A stretch of 64,000 nt of DNA from an uncultured Clostridia bacterium. GTDB taxonomy: Bacteria > Bacillota > Clostridia > Lachnospirales > Lachnospiraceae. The translations under genes and the position numbers were made by a program. The notes below the pieces were generated by a model. The model had not been told where the DNA came from. It searched no databases and saw only the letters and a program-made list of their open reading frames with translations. The stretch lies in contig CALBNS010000040.1 in NCBI GenBank assembly GCA_937896665.1, positions 62,001 through 126,000 of the forward strand. Direction: 5' to 3'. Shown here in pieces: positions 9,421-20,313 of the stretch (positions are counted from its first letter, which is position 1; every line of letters begins with the position of its first letter).

Positions 9421-10830
9421 ATGGAAATCACAAAAAAACCAATTAAAATTACAGAAACGATATTACGTGATGCGCATCAGTCATTAATTGCTACAAGAAT
9501 GACAACAGAACAGATGCTTCCAATCATTGAGAAGATGGATAAAGTTGGATACCACTCAGTAGAGTGCTGGGGCGGAGCTACATTCGATGCTTCACTTCGT
9601 TTCTTGAAAGAAGATCCATGGGAAAGACTTCGTAAATTCCGTGATGGATTCAAAAATACAAAATTACAGATGTTATTCCGTGGACAGAATATCTTGGGAT
9701 ATCGCCCATATGCGGATGACGTAGTAGAATATTTCGTACAGAAATCAGTTGCAAACGGAATTGATGTAATCCGTATTTTTGACTGTCTGAATGATATGCG
9801 TAACTTAAAGACGGCTGTTTCGGCTGCAGTAAAGGAAAAAGCAGATGCTCAGGTAGCTCTTTCTTATACATTAGGCGATGCATATACAATGGAATACTGG
9901 ATGGACATTGCAAAGAGAATTGAGGATATGGGTGCAACTTCAATCTGTATCAAAGATATGGCAGGACTTTTACTCCCATACAAAGCAACAGAATTAGTTA
10001 CAGCTATGAAAAAGGCAACAGACCTCCCAATTCAGCTTCATACACACTATACATCAGGTGTAGCTTCTATGACATATCTAAAAGCAGTAGAAGCAGGCGT
10101 TGATGTAATTGATACAGCGATGTCACCATTTGCGCTTGGAACAAGCCAGCCTGCGACAGAAGTTATGGTTGAAACATTCAAGGGTACACCATATGATACA
10201 GGATTTGACCAGAACTTATTAGCAGAGATCGCTGATTACTTCAGACCAATCCGTGATGAAGCTTTAGATTCAGGATTACTGAATCCAAAGAACCTTGGTG
10301 TTAATATCAAGACACTGTTATATCAGGTACCGGGTGGTATGTTATCAAACTTAACATCTCAGTTAAAAGAACAGGGTGCAGAAGATAAATACTACGAAGT
10401 ATTAGAAGAAGTACCAAGAGTGCGTAAAGACCTTGGTGAACCGCCACTTGTAACGCCATCTTCACAAATCGTTGGTACACAGGCTGTATTTAATGTATTG
10501 ATGGGTGAACGTTATAAAATGGCTACAAAAGAGACAAAAGATGTATTAAGTGGAAAATATGGTGCAACTGTAAAACCATTTAATCCGGAAGTACAGAAAA
10601 AATGTATTGGTGATGCAGAAGTTATTACATGCCGTCCGGCAGATTTGATTCCGGACGAGTTAGATACATTAAGGAACGAAATGGCACAATGGTCACAACA
10701 GGAAGAAGACGTATTGTCATATGCATTATTCCCACAAGTTGCAACAGAGTTCTTTAAATACAGAGAGGCACAGCAGACAGGCGTAGACCAGACTGTAGCA
10801 GATACGGAGAACGGAAGTTATCCGGTATAA
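9421..10830 (+). CDS. Oxaloacetate decarboxylase alpha subunit / 5S carboxyltransferase without biotin domain
   Basis: A 469-aa HMGL-like carboxyltransferase of the OadA/PycB type. It acts on oxaloacetate or pyruvate through carboxybiotin. The TIM barrel begins with ITETILRDAHQSLIATRM, which carries the metal-binding Asp. The metal-binding HTHYTSG and the conserved lysine in CIKDMAGLL are visible. The protein ends at about residue 469, without the C-terminal linker and biotinyl domain of classical OadA (about 600 aa). The start at 9421 is chosen because GGAGG lies at 9407-9411. An ATG at 9403 overlaps the beta-subunit stop. Confidence 0.9.
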   Translation: MEITKKPIKITETILRDAHQSLIATRMTTEQMLPIIEKMDKVGYHSVECWGGATFDASLRFLKEDPWERLRKFRDGFKNTKLQMLFRGQNILGYRPYADDVVEYFVQKSVANGIDVIRIFDCLNDMRNLKTAVSAAVKEKADAQVALSYTLGDAYTMEYWMDIAKRIEDMGATSICIKDMAGLLLPYKATELVTAMKKATDLPIQLHTHYTSGVASMTYLKAVEAGVDVIDTAMSPFALGTSQPATEVMVETFKGTPYDTGFDQNLLAEIADYFRPIRDEALDSGLLNPKNLGVNIKTLLYQVPGGMLSNLTSQLKEQGAEDKYYEVLEEVPRVRKDLGEPPLVTPSSQIVGTQAVFNVLMGERYKMATKETKDVLSGKYGATVKPFNPEVQKKCIGDAEVITCRPADLIPDELDTLRNEMAQWSQQEEDVLSYALFPQVATEFFKYREAQQTGVDQTVADTENGSYPV

Positions 10831-10840
10831 TCAAATGATG

Positions 10841-10870
10841 AAGAGGAGTGAAATGCCACTCCTCTTTTTA
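10841..10870 (+). terminator. Terminator of the decarboxylase operon
   Basis: A perfect 10-bp stem, AAGAGGAGTG / CACTCCTCTT, with a 6-nt loop and a T-run. It sits 10 nt after the alpha-subunit stop. Confidence 0.9.
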
Positions 10871-10871
10871 A

Positions 10872-12410
<1,539 letters not shown>

Positions 12411-12411
12411 G

Positions 12412-12440
12412 TTGAATTAAACACAGATATTGTGTATAAT
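12412..12440 (+). promoter_or_regulatory. Promoter of the RpiR-type regulator gene
   Basis: TTGAAT (12412-12417), a 17-nt spacer and a perfect TATAAT (12435-12440) lie 33 nt upstream of the regulator start. A short inverted repeat ACACA / TGTGT lies within the spacer and touches the -10, so autoregulation is possible. Confidence 0.65.
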
Positions 12441-12473
12441 ACAAGTTAGTTTGAGAATTTTCGGAGGCATATT

Positions 12474-13397
12474 GTGAGCAATAAAAAAACGAATGAACTA
12501 TTGAGCAGTATTAAAGATAATTATACCAAATTTAGTAAAGGGCAAAAACTGCTTGCAGATTATATTGTGGAAAACTATGATAAAGCAGTGTTTTTGACGG
12601 CAGCGAAATTAGGAAAGACAGTCGGTGTCAGTGAATCGACAGTTGTACGTTTTGCAACTCAGCTAGGATATAAGGGATATCCCGGCTTTCAGAAAGCTTT
12701 GGAAGAAATGGTGAGAAATAAGCTTAATTCCATCCAACGTATGGAAGTGACATATGGACGTATCAGTCAATCAGAGATTCTTGAGACAGTGCTGCAGTCG
12801 GATATTGAAAAAATCAAGTTGACTTTGACGAATATGGATCATAATGCTTTTAATACGGCAGTTGATACAATTTTGAATGCAAGACGAATATATATAGTGG
12901 GAATCAGAAGCTGTGCACCCCTTGCCAGTTTTTTAAGCTTTTATCTGAACCTGATTTGTGAAAATGTAACAGTCATTAATTCGAATGGATCAAGTGAGAT
13001 TTTTGAACAACTAATCCGGATCAACGAGGAAGATGTTATTATTGGAATTAGTTTTCCAAGATATTCTATGCGTACGTTAAAGGCGTTAGAATTTGCAAGT
13101 AACCGTAAGGCAAAGGTGATTACTTTGACAGACAGTATTCATTCTCCAATTAATCTGTATTCTTCCTGCAATCTGATTGCAAGAAGTGATATGGCATCAA
13201 TTGTGGATTCATTGGTAGCACCCTTAAGTCTGATTAATGCACTTGTGGTGGCATTGTGCATGAAAAAGCAGGAAGAGGTTATTACTACATTGGAAACATT
13301 AGAGCAGATTTGGGATGAATATCAAGTGTATAACAGTGATGAATTGAATCAGATAGACAGTACAATGACCCTGCATTATAGCGAAAATGAGGATTAA
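12474..13397 (+). CDS. MurR/RpiR family transcriptional regulator
   Basis: A 307-aa regulator starting at GTG after a CGGAGG site. The N-terminal helix-turn-helix domain (about 1-80) contains the family pattern VGVSESTVVRFATQLGYKGY. The C-terminal SIS domain (about 125-260) should bind a phosphosugar effector. Members usually control nearby sugar or amino-sugar genes. Here the neighbours are glycerol kinase upstream and a flavoprotein downstream, so the target is not obvious. Another member role, control of a distant regulon, is equally possible. Confidence 0.92.
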   Translation: MSNKKTNELLSSIKDNYTKFSKGQKLLADYIVENYDKAVFLTAAKLGKTVGVSESTVVRFATQLGYKGYPGFQKALEEMVRNKLNSIQRMEVTYGRISQSEILETVLQSDIEKIKLTLTNMDHNAFNTAVDTILNARRIYIVGIRSCAPLASFLSFYLNLICENVTVINSNGSSEIFEQLIRINEEDVIIGISFPRYSMRTLKALEFASNRKAKVITLTDSIHSPINLYSSCNLIARSDMASIVDSLVAPLSLINALVVALCMKKQEEVITTLETLEQIWDEYQVYNSDELNQIDSTMTLHYSENED

Positions 13398-13400
13398 TAG

Positions 13401-14627
13401 ATGAGTAAGGTGCTTATAGTAGGAGGCGGTGCCGCAGGAATGTTTGCTGCGATTTTTGCCGCGTATAATGGAAATGAAGTCCATATTTTTGAAAAGAATG
13501 AAAAACTTGGAAAGAAACTTTTTATTACAGGAAAAGGAAGATGCAATATCACAAATGCAAGTGATATGGATACATTATTTGCTTCCGTTGTGACGAATTC
13601 CAAATTTTTATATAGTAGTTTTTATGGATACACGAACCAGGATGTAATTGACTTTTTTGAAAATATAGGTGTAGCAACAAAGATTGAACGTGGAAACCGT
13701 GTATTTCCCGTGTCAGATCATTCTTCCGACGTAATTAACGGTCTGACAAGAAAGCTGCGAGAACTAGGTGTAGAGATTCATCTGCATACAGATGTTAAAA
13801 AGATTGTCGGAAAAGAAAGATTTGAATATCTATTATTAGAAAACGGGAAAAAAATAACAGGTGATGCCTGTATCATTGCGACTGGCGGATTTTCATATCA
13901 GACCACAGGTTCTACCGGTGATGGATACCGTTTTGCGAAGGAAATGGGACATCAGGTCACAGAAATTATTCCGGCGCTTGTTCCGTTGGTAATAAAAGAA
14001 TACTTTGTGAAAGAATTACAGGGGTTATCCCTTCGAAATGTGTCAGCTGTCATTTACGATGGAAAGAAAAAGCTTTACGAGGAATTTGGTGAAATGCTAT
14101 TTACTCATTATGGGGTCAGCGGACCACTAATGTTAAGTGCGAGCAGTTTTATCGGCACAAAACTGAAAGAAAAAGAATTAAAGCTTGTCATTGATTTGAA
14201 ACCGGCACTTACATTCGAACAGCTTGATCAAAGAGTGCTTCGTGATTTTGAAGAGAATATGAACAAGCAGTTTAAGAATGCGATTACAAAATTGTTTCCA
14301 AGCAAGCTGATACCGGTTATGCTTGATTTATGCACGATCGATCCTGAAAAAAAGGTTAATCTGATTTCAAAAGAAGAACGGCAGGAATTTGTGAAGCTGA
14401 TTAAGAACTTTACAATGACAATTATAAAACTACGTGATTTTAATGAAGCGATTATCACTAAAGGTGGTGTTAAAGTTAAAGAAATTAATCCGTCTACGAT
14501 GGAATCGAGATTGGTAGAAGGAATTTATTTTGTCGGAGAAGTGTTGGATTTGGATGCGCTTACCGGAGGATTTAATTTACAGATAGCATGGTCGACGGCT
14601 TATGCGGCAGGAAATAGTATATACTAA
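13401..14627 (+). CDS. NAD(P)/FAD-dependent oxidoreductase, HI0933/BaiN-like
   Basis: A 408-aa flavoprotein. The N-terminal dinucleotide-binding motif VGGGAAGMFAA is followed by EKNEKLGKKLFITGKGRCN, the conserved pattern of this family. The C-terminal FAD motif is GEVLDLDALTGGFNLQIAWS. Members reduce unsaturated steroid or other substrates, or are uncharacterised. The physiological substrate cannot be read here. The gene is 3 nt downstream of the regulator and is followed by cmk. Confidence 0.9.
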   Translation: MSKVLIVGGGAAGMFAAIFAAYNGNEVHIFEKNEKLGKKLFITGKGRCNITNASDMDTLFASVVTNSKFLYSSFYGYTNQDVIDFFENIGVATKIERGNRVFPVSDHSSDVINGLTRKLRELGVEIHLHTDVKKIVGKERFEYLLLENGKKITGDACIIATGGFSYQTTGSTGDGYRFAKEMGHQVTEIIPALVPLVIKEYFVKELQGLSLRNVSAVIYDGKKKLYEEFGEMLFTHYGVSGPLMLSASSFIGTKLKEKELKLVIDLKPALTFEQLDQRVLRDFEENMNKQFKNAITKLFPSKLIPVMLDLCTIDPEKKVNLISKEERQEFVKLIKNFTMTIIKLRDFNEAIITKGGVKVKEINPSTMESRLVEGIYFVGEVLDLDALTGGFNLQIAWSTAYAAGNSIY

Positions 14628-14640
14628 AAAGGAGAAAAAC

Positions 14641-15297
14641 ATGGGATATAATGTAGCGATTGATGGACCGGCAGGTGCCGGAAAAAGCACGATTGCAAAG
14701 CGTGTGGCAAAAGAAATGGGATTTATTTATGTGGATACAGGTGCAATGTATCGTGCACTCGCAGTATATTTTATTAAAATGGGTTTACAACCGAATGAGA
14801 CAGAAAAGATTGCACAGTCCTGCAAAAATGCAGAAGTAACTTTGCAGTATGAGAATGGTATGCAGCAGGTATACTTAAATGGTGAAAATGTAACAGACCA
14901 GCTTAGAACAGAGGCTGTTGGAAATATGGCTTCCATTACATCGGCAATTCCGGAAGTACGTGCCCAGTTATTGGAATTGCAGAGAGAAATGGCTAGGACA
15001 AATGATGTAGTCATGGATGGTAGAGACATTGGAACCAATATTCTTCCAAACGCAGATGTGAAGGTATATTTAACTGCAAGTGTGGAAACCAGAGCAAGAC
15101 GAAGATATCTCGAACTGCTGGAGAAAGGACAGGCCTGCGATTTTACAGAAATTGCTCGTGATATTGAGGAACGTGATGCACGTGATATGAGTCGTGAAAT
15201 TGCTCCTCTTAGACAGGCGGAGGATGCGATCCTTGTTGACAGCTCTGATATGAGTATTGATGAAGTGACGGAAGCAATCAAGGCTCTGTGTAAATAG
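14641..15297 (+). CDS. cmk: Cytidylate kinase
   Basis: A 218-aa enzyme that phosphorylates CMP and dCMP with ATP. The P-loop GPAGAGKSTIAK is near residue 9, followed by YVDTGAMYRA and the Arg-containing DGRDIGTNILPNA motif. The length is typical. The start is the ATG after AAAGGAGAAAAAC. An upstream in-frame extension would overlap the previous gene without a site. The order cmk-ispH-rpsA is a classic clostridial cluster. Confidence 0.97.
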   Translation: MGYNVAIDGPAGAGKSTIAKRVAKEMGFIYVDTGAMYRALAVYFIKMGLQPNETEKIAQSCKNAEVTLQYENGMQQVYLNGENVTDQLRTEAVGNMASITSAIPEVRAQLLELQREMARTNDVVMDGRDIGTNILPNADVKVYLTASVETRARRRYLELLEKGQACDFTEIARDIEERDARDMSREIAPLRQAEDAILVDSSDMSIDEVTEAIKALCK

Positions 15298-15305
15298 GAG
15301 AGGAT

Positions 15306-16160
15306 ATGGAAGTAAAGTTAGCTAAGACAGCCGGATTTTGTTTCGGTGTAAAACGGGCAGTAGAAACAGTTTACGAACAATTGGATAAACATGCCGGAGA
15401 AAAAATCTATACCTACGGACCAATCATTCATAATGAAGAAGTGGTGAAGGATTTGAAAAGTAAGGGTGTGGAGGTTCTGCACACGGAAGAAGAATTAAAA
15501 AATCTGACGGAGGGTGTGGTTATTATACGTTCGCATGGTGTCCCAAAGAGCATTTATACGATTCTGAAAGAACGGGGGATAATTTGTGTGGATGCAACTT
15601 GCCCGTTTGTGAAAAAGATACACCGTATTGTGGAACGGGAAAGTGCGGCAGGAAAGCATATTGTGATTATTGGGGATGCGGCGCACCCGGAAGTGCAGGG
15701 GATCAAAGGATGGGCCAATGGTGATGTCACTGTGGTGAAAACAGTGGAGGATGCACAAGCATTTTCTGTAAATCAGGACGCTGAAATATGCATCGTCTCG
15801 CAAACGACATTTAATTACAATAAATTCAAATATTTGGTTGAAATTATTTCAAAAAAGAGTTACAATATAAGTGTTTTAAATACAATTTGTAATGCGACCA
15901 AAGAACGCCAGACAGAGGCGGAAAGTATTGCAAATGAGGTGGATGCCATGATTGTAATAGGAGACAAGCATAGCTCCAATACTCAGAAGTTATTTGAAAT
16001 ATGCCGGAAGGCATGTAACAATACGTACTATATACAGACACTTGACGATTTGGATATGAATCAATTAAAGTCGGTTAAAACAGTAGGTATTACAGCAGGG
16101 GCATCGACGCCCAATAATATAATTGAGGAGGTTCAAAAAAATGTCGGAATTAACTTTTGA
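15306..16160 (+). CDS. ispH: 4-hydroxy-3-methylbut-2-enyl diphosphate reductase
   Basis: A 284-aa iron-sulfur enzyme of the last MEP-pathway step, producing IPP and DMAPP. The three cluster cysteines are visible in TAGFCFGVKRA (C12), DATCPFVKK and NTICNATKERQ. The conserved EV-Q / SQTTF and GASTP motifs are also seen. The 3' end overlaps the next gene by 20 nt in another frame. Many clostridia encode a fused IspH-S1 protein, and here the same pair is adjacent but separate. Confidence 0.97.
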   Translation: MEVKLAKTAGFCFGVKRAVETVYEQLDKHAGEKIYTYGPIIHNEEVVKDLKSKGVEVLHTEEELKNLTEGVVIIRSHGVPKSIYTILKERGIICVDATCPFVKKIHRIVERESAAGKHIVIIGDAAHPEVQGIKGWANGDVTVVKTVEDAQAFSVNQDAEICIVSQTTFNYNKFKYLVEIISKKSYNISVLNTICNATKERQTEAESIANEVDAMIVIGDKHSSNTQKLFEICRKACNNTYYIQTLDDLDMNQLKSVKTVGITAGASTPNNIIEEVQKNVGINF

Positions 16161-17241
16161 ACAAATGTTAGAAGATTCATTCAAAACAATACGTAATGGA
16201 GAGGTTGTAGATGGTACGGTCATCGATGTGAAACCAGATGAGATCATTTTAAATATAGGCTACAAAGCTGACGGTATCATTACTCGCAACGAGTACACAA
16301 ATGAGCCAAATGTTGACTTGACTGCACTTGTATCAGTTGGTGCTACCATGACAGTTAAAGTATTGAAAGTGAATGACGGTGAAGGCCAGGTGCTGTTAAC
16401 ATATAAGAGATTAGCAGCAGAAAAAGGAAACGAAAGATTAAAAGAAGCTTTTGAAAACAAAGAAGTATTGAAGGCTACTGTAGCACAGATCCTTGGTGGA
16501 GGTTTAAGTGTTGTTGTTGATGAAGCAAGAGTATTTATTCCTGCAAGCTTAGTATCTGATACTTACGAAAAAGACCTTAGCAAATATCAGGGTCAGGAAA
16601 TTGAATTTGTAATTAGCGAATTCAATCCAAGAAGAAACAGAGTAATTGGTGACAGAAGACAACTCTTAGTTGCCGAAAAAGCTGAATTACAAAAAGCATT
16701 ATTTGAAAACTTAAAAGTTGGCGATACTGTAGAAGGTACAGTTAAGAATGTAACAGACTTTGGTGCATTTATTGATTTGGGTGGAGCTGACGGATTATTA
16801 CATATCTCTGAGATGTCTTGGGGAAGAGTAGAAAATCCTAAGAAAGTTTTCAAAGTTGGTGAAAAATTAAAAGTTCTTGTAAAAGATATCAATGGTACAA
16901 AAGTTGCTTTAAGTTTAAAATTCCCAGAATTAAATCCATGGGCTGATGCTGCAACAAAATATGCAGTTGGAACAGAAGTGACAGGTAAAGTCGCAAGAAT
17001 GACAGACTTTGGTGCATTTGTTGAATTAGCATCAGGTGTTGATGCATTATTACATGTATCTCAGATTTCAAAAGCCCATGTTGAAAAACCTTCCGATGTA
17101 TTAACAGTTGGACAGGAAATTACAGCAAAGATTGTAGATTTAAATGAAGAAGAGAAAAAGATCAGCTTAAGTATGAAAGCTTTGGAAACAGTTTCTGAAC
17201 CGGCTGCAGAAGAAGCAGTTGTTGAAGAGACAGCTGAATAA
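16141..17241 (+). CDS. rpsA: Ribosomal protein S1-like protein with four S1 domains
   Basis: A 366-aa RNA-binding protein with four S1 repeats at about 17-85, 100-168, 187-257 and 272-345. The last two are the most canonical (DFGAFIDLGGADGLLHISEMS and DFGAFVELASGVDALLHVSQ). It is shorter than the six-repeat S1 of proteobacteria but normal for Firmicutes. The start is the ATG at 16141, after GAGGAGG, inside the ispH 3' end. The C-terminus is acidic and alanine-rich. Confidence 0.93.
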   Translation: MSELTFEQMLEDSFKTIRNGEVVDGTVIDVKPDEIILNIGYKADGIITRNEYTNEPNVDLTALVSVGATMTVKVLKVNDGEGQVLLTYKRLAAEKGNERLKEAFENKEVLKATVAQILGGGLSVVVDEARVFIPASLVSDTYEKDLSKYQGQEIEFVISEFNPRRNRVIGDRRQLLVAEKAELQKALFENLKVGDTVEGTVKNVTDFGAFIDLGGADGLLHISEMSWGRVENPKKVFKVGEKLKVLVKDINGTKVALSLKFPELNPWADAATKYAVGTEVTGKVARMTDFGAFVELASGVDALLHVSQISKAHVEKPSDVLTVGQEITAKIVDLNEEEKKISLSMKALETVSEPAAEEAVVEETAE

Positions 17242-17268
17242 TTTGGAATTCATTTTAAAAAATGCAGA

Positions 17269-17304
17269 CAAATAGAGACTATTCGTAGTCTCTATTTGTT
17301 TTAT
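17269..17304 (+). terminator. Terminator after rpsA
   Basis: A 13-bp perfect stem, CAAATAGAGACTA / TAGTCTCTATTTG, with a TTCG loop and a trailing TTTT. Confidence 0.93.
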
Positions 17305-17317
17305 GGAGAATAAGATA

Positions 17318-17749
17318 ATGTTGAAAAAAGCATTTGGATTATTGTTGGAAGATATTAAAAATATGAGGGATGCAGCGATTGTGATATGTATTTATTTTTT
17401 AGTGAGCCGAAAGATTTTTCGTGTTAGCTGTCCAATGGTTGCAATTACGGGTTTCCCTTGTCCGGGATGCGGGTTGACAAGGGCCTGTGTATCGTTTGTT
17501 AAAGGGGAATTCTATGAAGCTTTTTGCCAGCATGCATTTGTCTATGTGCTGATTGTTTATGCAGTTTTTTTCTTTGTCTGGCGCTATCTTTTACAGAATG
17601 ATTCGAAGATGCTGACCAGAGTGGGGATAGTGGTATTATTATTGATGATTGCATATTATTTTTATCGTATGATTTGTGTTTTTCCTGGTGAACCACCAAT
17701 GTCTTTTTATCGACGTAATCTAATACAAATTATACTGAATAAATTGTAG
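17318..17749 (+). CDS. DUF2752 membrane protein
   Basis: A 143-aa protein of unknown function. The DUF2752 signature GFPCPGCGLTRACVSF is clear at about residues 47-62. Three or more hydrophobic segments surround it. The conserved cysteines suggest metal binding or redox, but no function is established. The ATG at 17318 is chosen because TGGAG lies 9 nt upstream. The in-frame ATG at 17303 falls in the T-tail of the preceding terminator. Confidence 0.8.
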   Translation: MLKKAFGLLLEDIKNMRDAAIVICIYFLVSRKIFRVSCPMVAITGFPCPGCGLTRACVSFVKGEFYEAFCQHAFVYVLIVYAVFFFVWRYLLQNDSKMLTRVGIVVLLLMIAYYFYRMICVFPGEPPMSFYRRNLIQIILNKL

Positions 17750-17810
17750 AAGCATAAAAAGTATGCTATTATGAACTACGTAATTGATGGGGAGGATGTG
17801 ATTATATATT

Positions 17811-18137
17811 ATGGAAAATTATAATGATAATATATTGCAAGAGAATAGTAGCCAACCGGATACAGGTAATTCCAATATAGGGTATCAGAACCCGGAAGAC
17901 AGAAGTGTCATGTCGATGGGGGACTGGCTGATTACACTTTTGATACTTTTAATTCCTTGTGCAGGTATTATTATTTATTTTGTATGGGCATTTGGAAAAA
18001 ACGGCAATGTAAACCGCAGGAACTATTGCCGTGCATATTTAATTTATTGGGCAGTTTCCTGTGTAATATCATTGATTATAATTATTGTTATGTGTGCATT
18101 TATCTTAAGTGCAGTGGGCAATTATTATTACTATTAG
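17811..18137 (+). CDS. Small two-helix membrane protein, function unknown
   Basis: A 108-aa protein. The first 38 residues are polar and Asn/Ser-rich, followed by two membrane helices (about 40-62 and 75-100) separated by a short Asn/Arg loop (GKNGNVNRRNYCRA). Similar proteins are common in Firmicutes and uncharacterised. The ribosome binding site is a GGGGAGG about 20 nt upstream, at unusually long spacing, so the start is uncertain. It precedes ruvA by 14 nt. Confidence 0.7.
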   Translation: MENYNDNILQENSSQPDTGNSNIGYQNPEDRSVMSMGDWLITLLILLIPCAGIIIYFVWAFGKNGNVNRRNYCRAYLIYWAVSCVISLIIIIVMCAFILSAVGNYYYY

Positions 18138-18151
18138 GAAAGTGACAACAT

Positions 18152-18760
18152 ATGATTTCGTATATTAGAGGAGAATTGGCAGCTCTGGAAGACGACAAAG
18201 TAATCGTTGATGTGAATGGTGTGGGATATGGTGTTTATATGCCCCTGCAGTCAATAAATTTACTTCCGCCTGTGGGGCAGGAGGTTAAATTACATACATA
18301 TTTAAATGTTAGAGAAGATGCAATGCAGCTTTTTGGTTTTCTGACGAAAGATGATTTGCAGGTGTTCAAGCTTGTGATTGGAGTAAGTGGCATCGGTCCC
18401 AAAGGGGGGCTCAGTATTCTGTCGCAGCTCTCAGCAGATGATCTGCGTTTCGCAGTAATGGCAAATGATGCGAAAGCGATTGCAACAGCACCGGGAATTG
18501 GAAAAAAGACCGCAGAAAAACTGATTATTGAATTGAAAGATAAGCTGCATATTGAAGATGTTTTGGAAAAGCATGAGCAGGAAGCATCCACGGTTTCAGG
18601 TAATGCCTCCAATGAGGTGCAGTCGGAAGCGATACAGGCACTTGTGGCACTTGGCTATGGAAGCACTGAGGCTATGAAAGCGGTGAAGCAGGTTATGGCA
18701 GGATCGGGCACAACAGTAGAAGAAGTATTAAAGCTGGCTTTAAAATATATTATGTTTTAG
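18152..18760 (+). CDS. ruvA: Holliday junction DNA helicase subunit RuvA
   Basis: A 202-aa protein that binds four-way junctions and loads RuvB. It has the N-terminal OB fold (about 1-62), two helix-hairpin-helix motifs (VSGIGPKGGLSIL and APGIGKKTAEKLIIELKDKL), and the C-terminal RuvB-binding domain (about 155-202). The length is normal. ruvB follows within 12 nt. Confidence 0.97.
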   Translation: MISYIRGELAALEDDKVIVDVNGVGYGVYMPLQSINLLPPVGQEVKLHTYLNVREDAMQLFGFLTKDDLQVFKLVIGVSGIGPKGGLSILSQLSADDLRFAVMANDAKAIATAPGIGKKTAEKLIIELKDKLHIEDVLEKHEQEASTVSGNASNEVQSEAIQALVALGYGSTEAMKAVKQVMAGSGTTVEEVLKLALKYIMF

Positions 18761-18772
18761 TGGAGATGAAGC

Positions 18773-19780
18773 TTGATTATGGGAAGAAGAATTATTACAA
18801 CGGAGAATCTGGAAGAAGATATTAAGATTGAGAATCATCTGCGCCCACAGCTTTTGAATGATTATATCGGACAGGAAAAGGCTAAAAAAACCTTAAAGGT
18901 TTATATTGAAGCGGCGAAATCAAGGCAAGAGGCATTGGATCATGTACTTTTTTATGGACCGCCGGGACTGGGAAAGACGACATTGGCTGGAATTATTGCC
19001 AATGAGATGAATGTAAATCTAAAGATTACCTCCGGACCGGCAATCGAGAAACCGGGAGAGATGGCAGCTATTCTGAATAATCTACAAGAGGGAGACGTTC
19101 TTTTTATAGATGAGATTCATCGTCTGAATCGTCAGGTAGAGGAAGTATTGTATCCGGCTATGGAAGATTATGCAATTGATATTATGATTGGGAAAGGTGC
19201 AAGTGCACGTTCAATCCGTCTTGATTTACCGAAATTTACGTTGGTTGGTGCTACAACGAGAGCAGGTATGCTTACAGCACCGCTGCGTGATCGTTTTGGT
19301 GTAGTACATCATCTGGAATTCTATACAGAAGAAGAATTACAGACGATTATCATACGTTCAGCAGGTGTATTAGGGGTTGAGATTGAACCGGCAGGTGCTT
19401 TAGAGATGGCAAGACGTTCGAGAGGAACTCCACGTTTGGCGAACCGTCTTTTGAAGCGTGTGCGTGATTTTGCCCAGGTAAAATATGATGGTGTTATTAC
19501 AAAAGAAGTGGCAATGTATGCCTTGGATTTACTTGATGTAGATAAGTATGGTCTGGATCATATTGACAGAAATATTCTGCTAACAATTATAGAGAAGTTT
19601 AATGGTGGTCCTGTGGGGCTGGATACATTGGCTGCTTCCATAGGGGAAGATTCAGGAACAATTGAAGATGTCTATGAACCATATTTATTGAAAAATGGAT
19701 TCTTGCAGAGAACACCGAAAGGCCGGGTGGTAACAGAGCGAGCTTATCATCATCTGGGAATTTCGTTTGAAAACCAATAA
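18773..19780 (+). CDS. ruvB: Holliday junction branch migration ATPase RuvB
   Basis: A 335-aa AAA+ motor. Walker [10 protein letters not shown], Walker [10 protein letters not shown], sensor LVGATTRAG and the arginine finger region PLRDRFG are all present. A C-terminal winged helix contains [17 protein letters not shown]. The start is ambiguous. TTG at 18773 lies 7 nt from TGGAG, while ATG at 18779 is a more usual codon but sits 13 nt away. The two differ by two residues only. Confidence 0.97.
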   Translation: MIMGRRIITTENLEEDIKIENHLRPQLLNDYIGQEKAKKTLKVYIEAAKSRQEALDHVLFYGPPGLGKTTLAGIIANEMNVNLKITSGPAIEKPGEMAAILNNLQEGDVLFIDEIHRLNRQVEEVLYPAMEDYAIDIMIGKGASARSIRLDLPKFTLVGATTRAGMLTAPLRDRFGVVHHLEFYTEEELQTIIIRSAGVLGVEIEPAGALEMARRSRGTPRLANRLLKRVRDFAQVKYDGVITKEVAMYALDLLDVDKYGLDHIDRNILLTIIEKFNGGPVGLDTLAASIGEDSGTIEDVYEPYLLKNGFLQRTPKGRVVTERAYHHLGISFENQ

Positions 19781-19848
19781 AAGAGTTGGTTTTTACAAAA
19801 AGATAGTTTATAATGAAATATAATCAGGAAAGTTTCAAGGAGGTTTCC

Positions 19849-20259
19849 ATGGCATCTTCAAAGAATTGTACCCAAGTATTAATTGGTGGAAAAGTATTTA
19901 CATTAAGTGGATTTGAAAGTGAAGAGTATTTACAGAAGGTTTCTACATATCTGAATCATAAGATGGCAGAATGTGCCAATGTTGAGGGATATCGCAGACA
20001 GAGTTCTGAGACGAGAAGCACCCTATTGGCATTGAATATAGCAGACGACTATTTCAAGGCGAAGAGACAGGGTGCAGCATTGGAGACGGATGTAGAACAA
20101 AAGGATAAAGAAATGTATGATTTAAAGCACGAATTAATCTCAACGCAGATTAAGTGCGAAAATCTGGAAGGCGAATTGGACAAGCTCAAGGAAGAAAATC
20201 AAAAATTGCAGATGCAGATTGTTAAATTGGAATCAGAGTTGAAGAATCGCAAAAAATAG
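19849..20259 (+). CDS. zapA: Cell division protein ZapA
   Basis: A 136-aa FtsZ-associated protein. The N-terminal ZapA domain (about 5-85) has the typical VLIGGKVFTLSGFESEEYLQ start. A long C-terminal coiled coil (about 85-136) is rich in Glu, Lys and Leu. The start is the ATG after AAGGAGGTTTCC. An in-frame ATG 36 nt upstream lacks a site. The gene ends in a strong terminator. Confidence 0.88.
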   Translation: MASSKNCTQVLIGGKVFTLSGFESEEYLQKVSTYLNHKMAECANVEGYRRQSSETRSTLLALNIADDYFKAKRQGAALETDVEQKDKEMYDLKHELISTQIKCENLEGELDKLKEENQKLQMQIVKLESELKNRKK

Positions 20260-20283
20260 ACTGTCGCGAGACGGTCTTTTTTA
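20258..20283 (+). terminator. Terminator after zapA
   Basis: A stem AGACTGTC / GACGGTCT with a GCGA loop and a T6 run. It begins within the zapA stop codon. Confidence 0.9.
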
Positions 20284-20313
20284 TACAATTAGGAAGTGTT
20301 ATAAAGGAGAATT

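Noticed and set aside
14727..15281. A 184-codon open frame on the minus strand
   Set aside because: It is fully antisense to cmk, is Ser/Ile-rich, and has no motif. It is a shadow frame.
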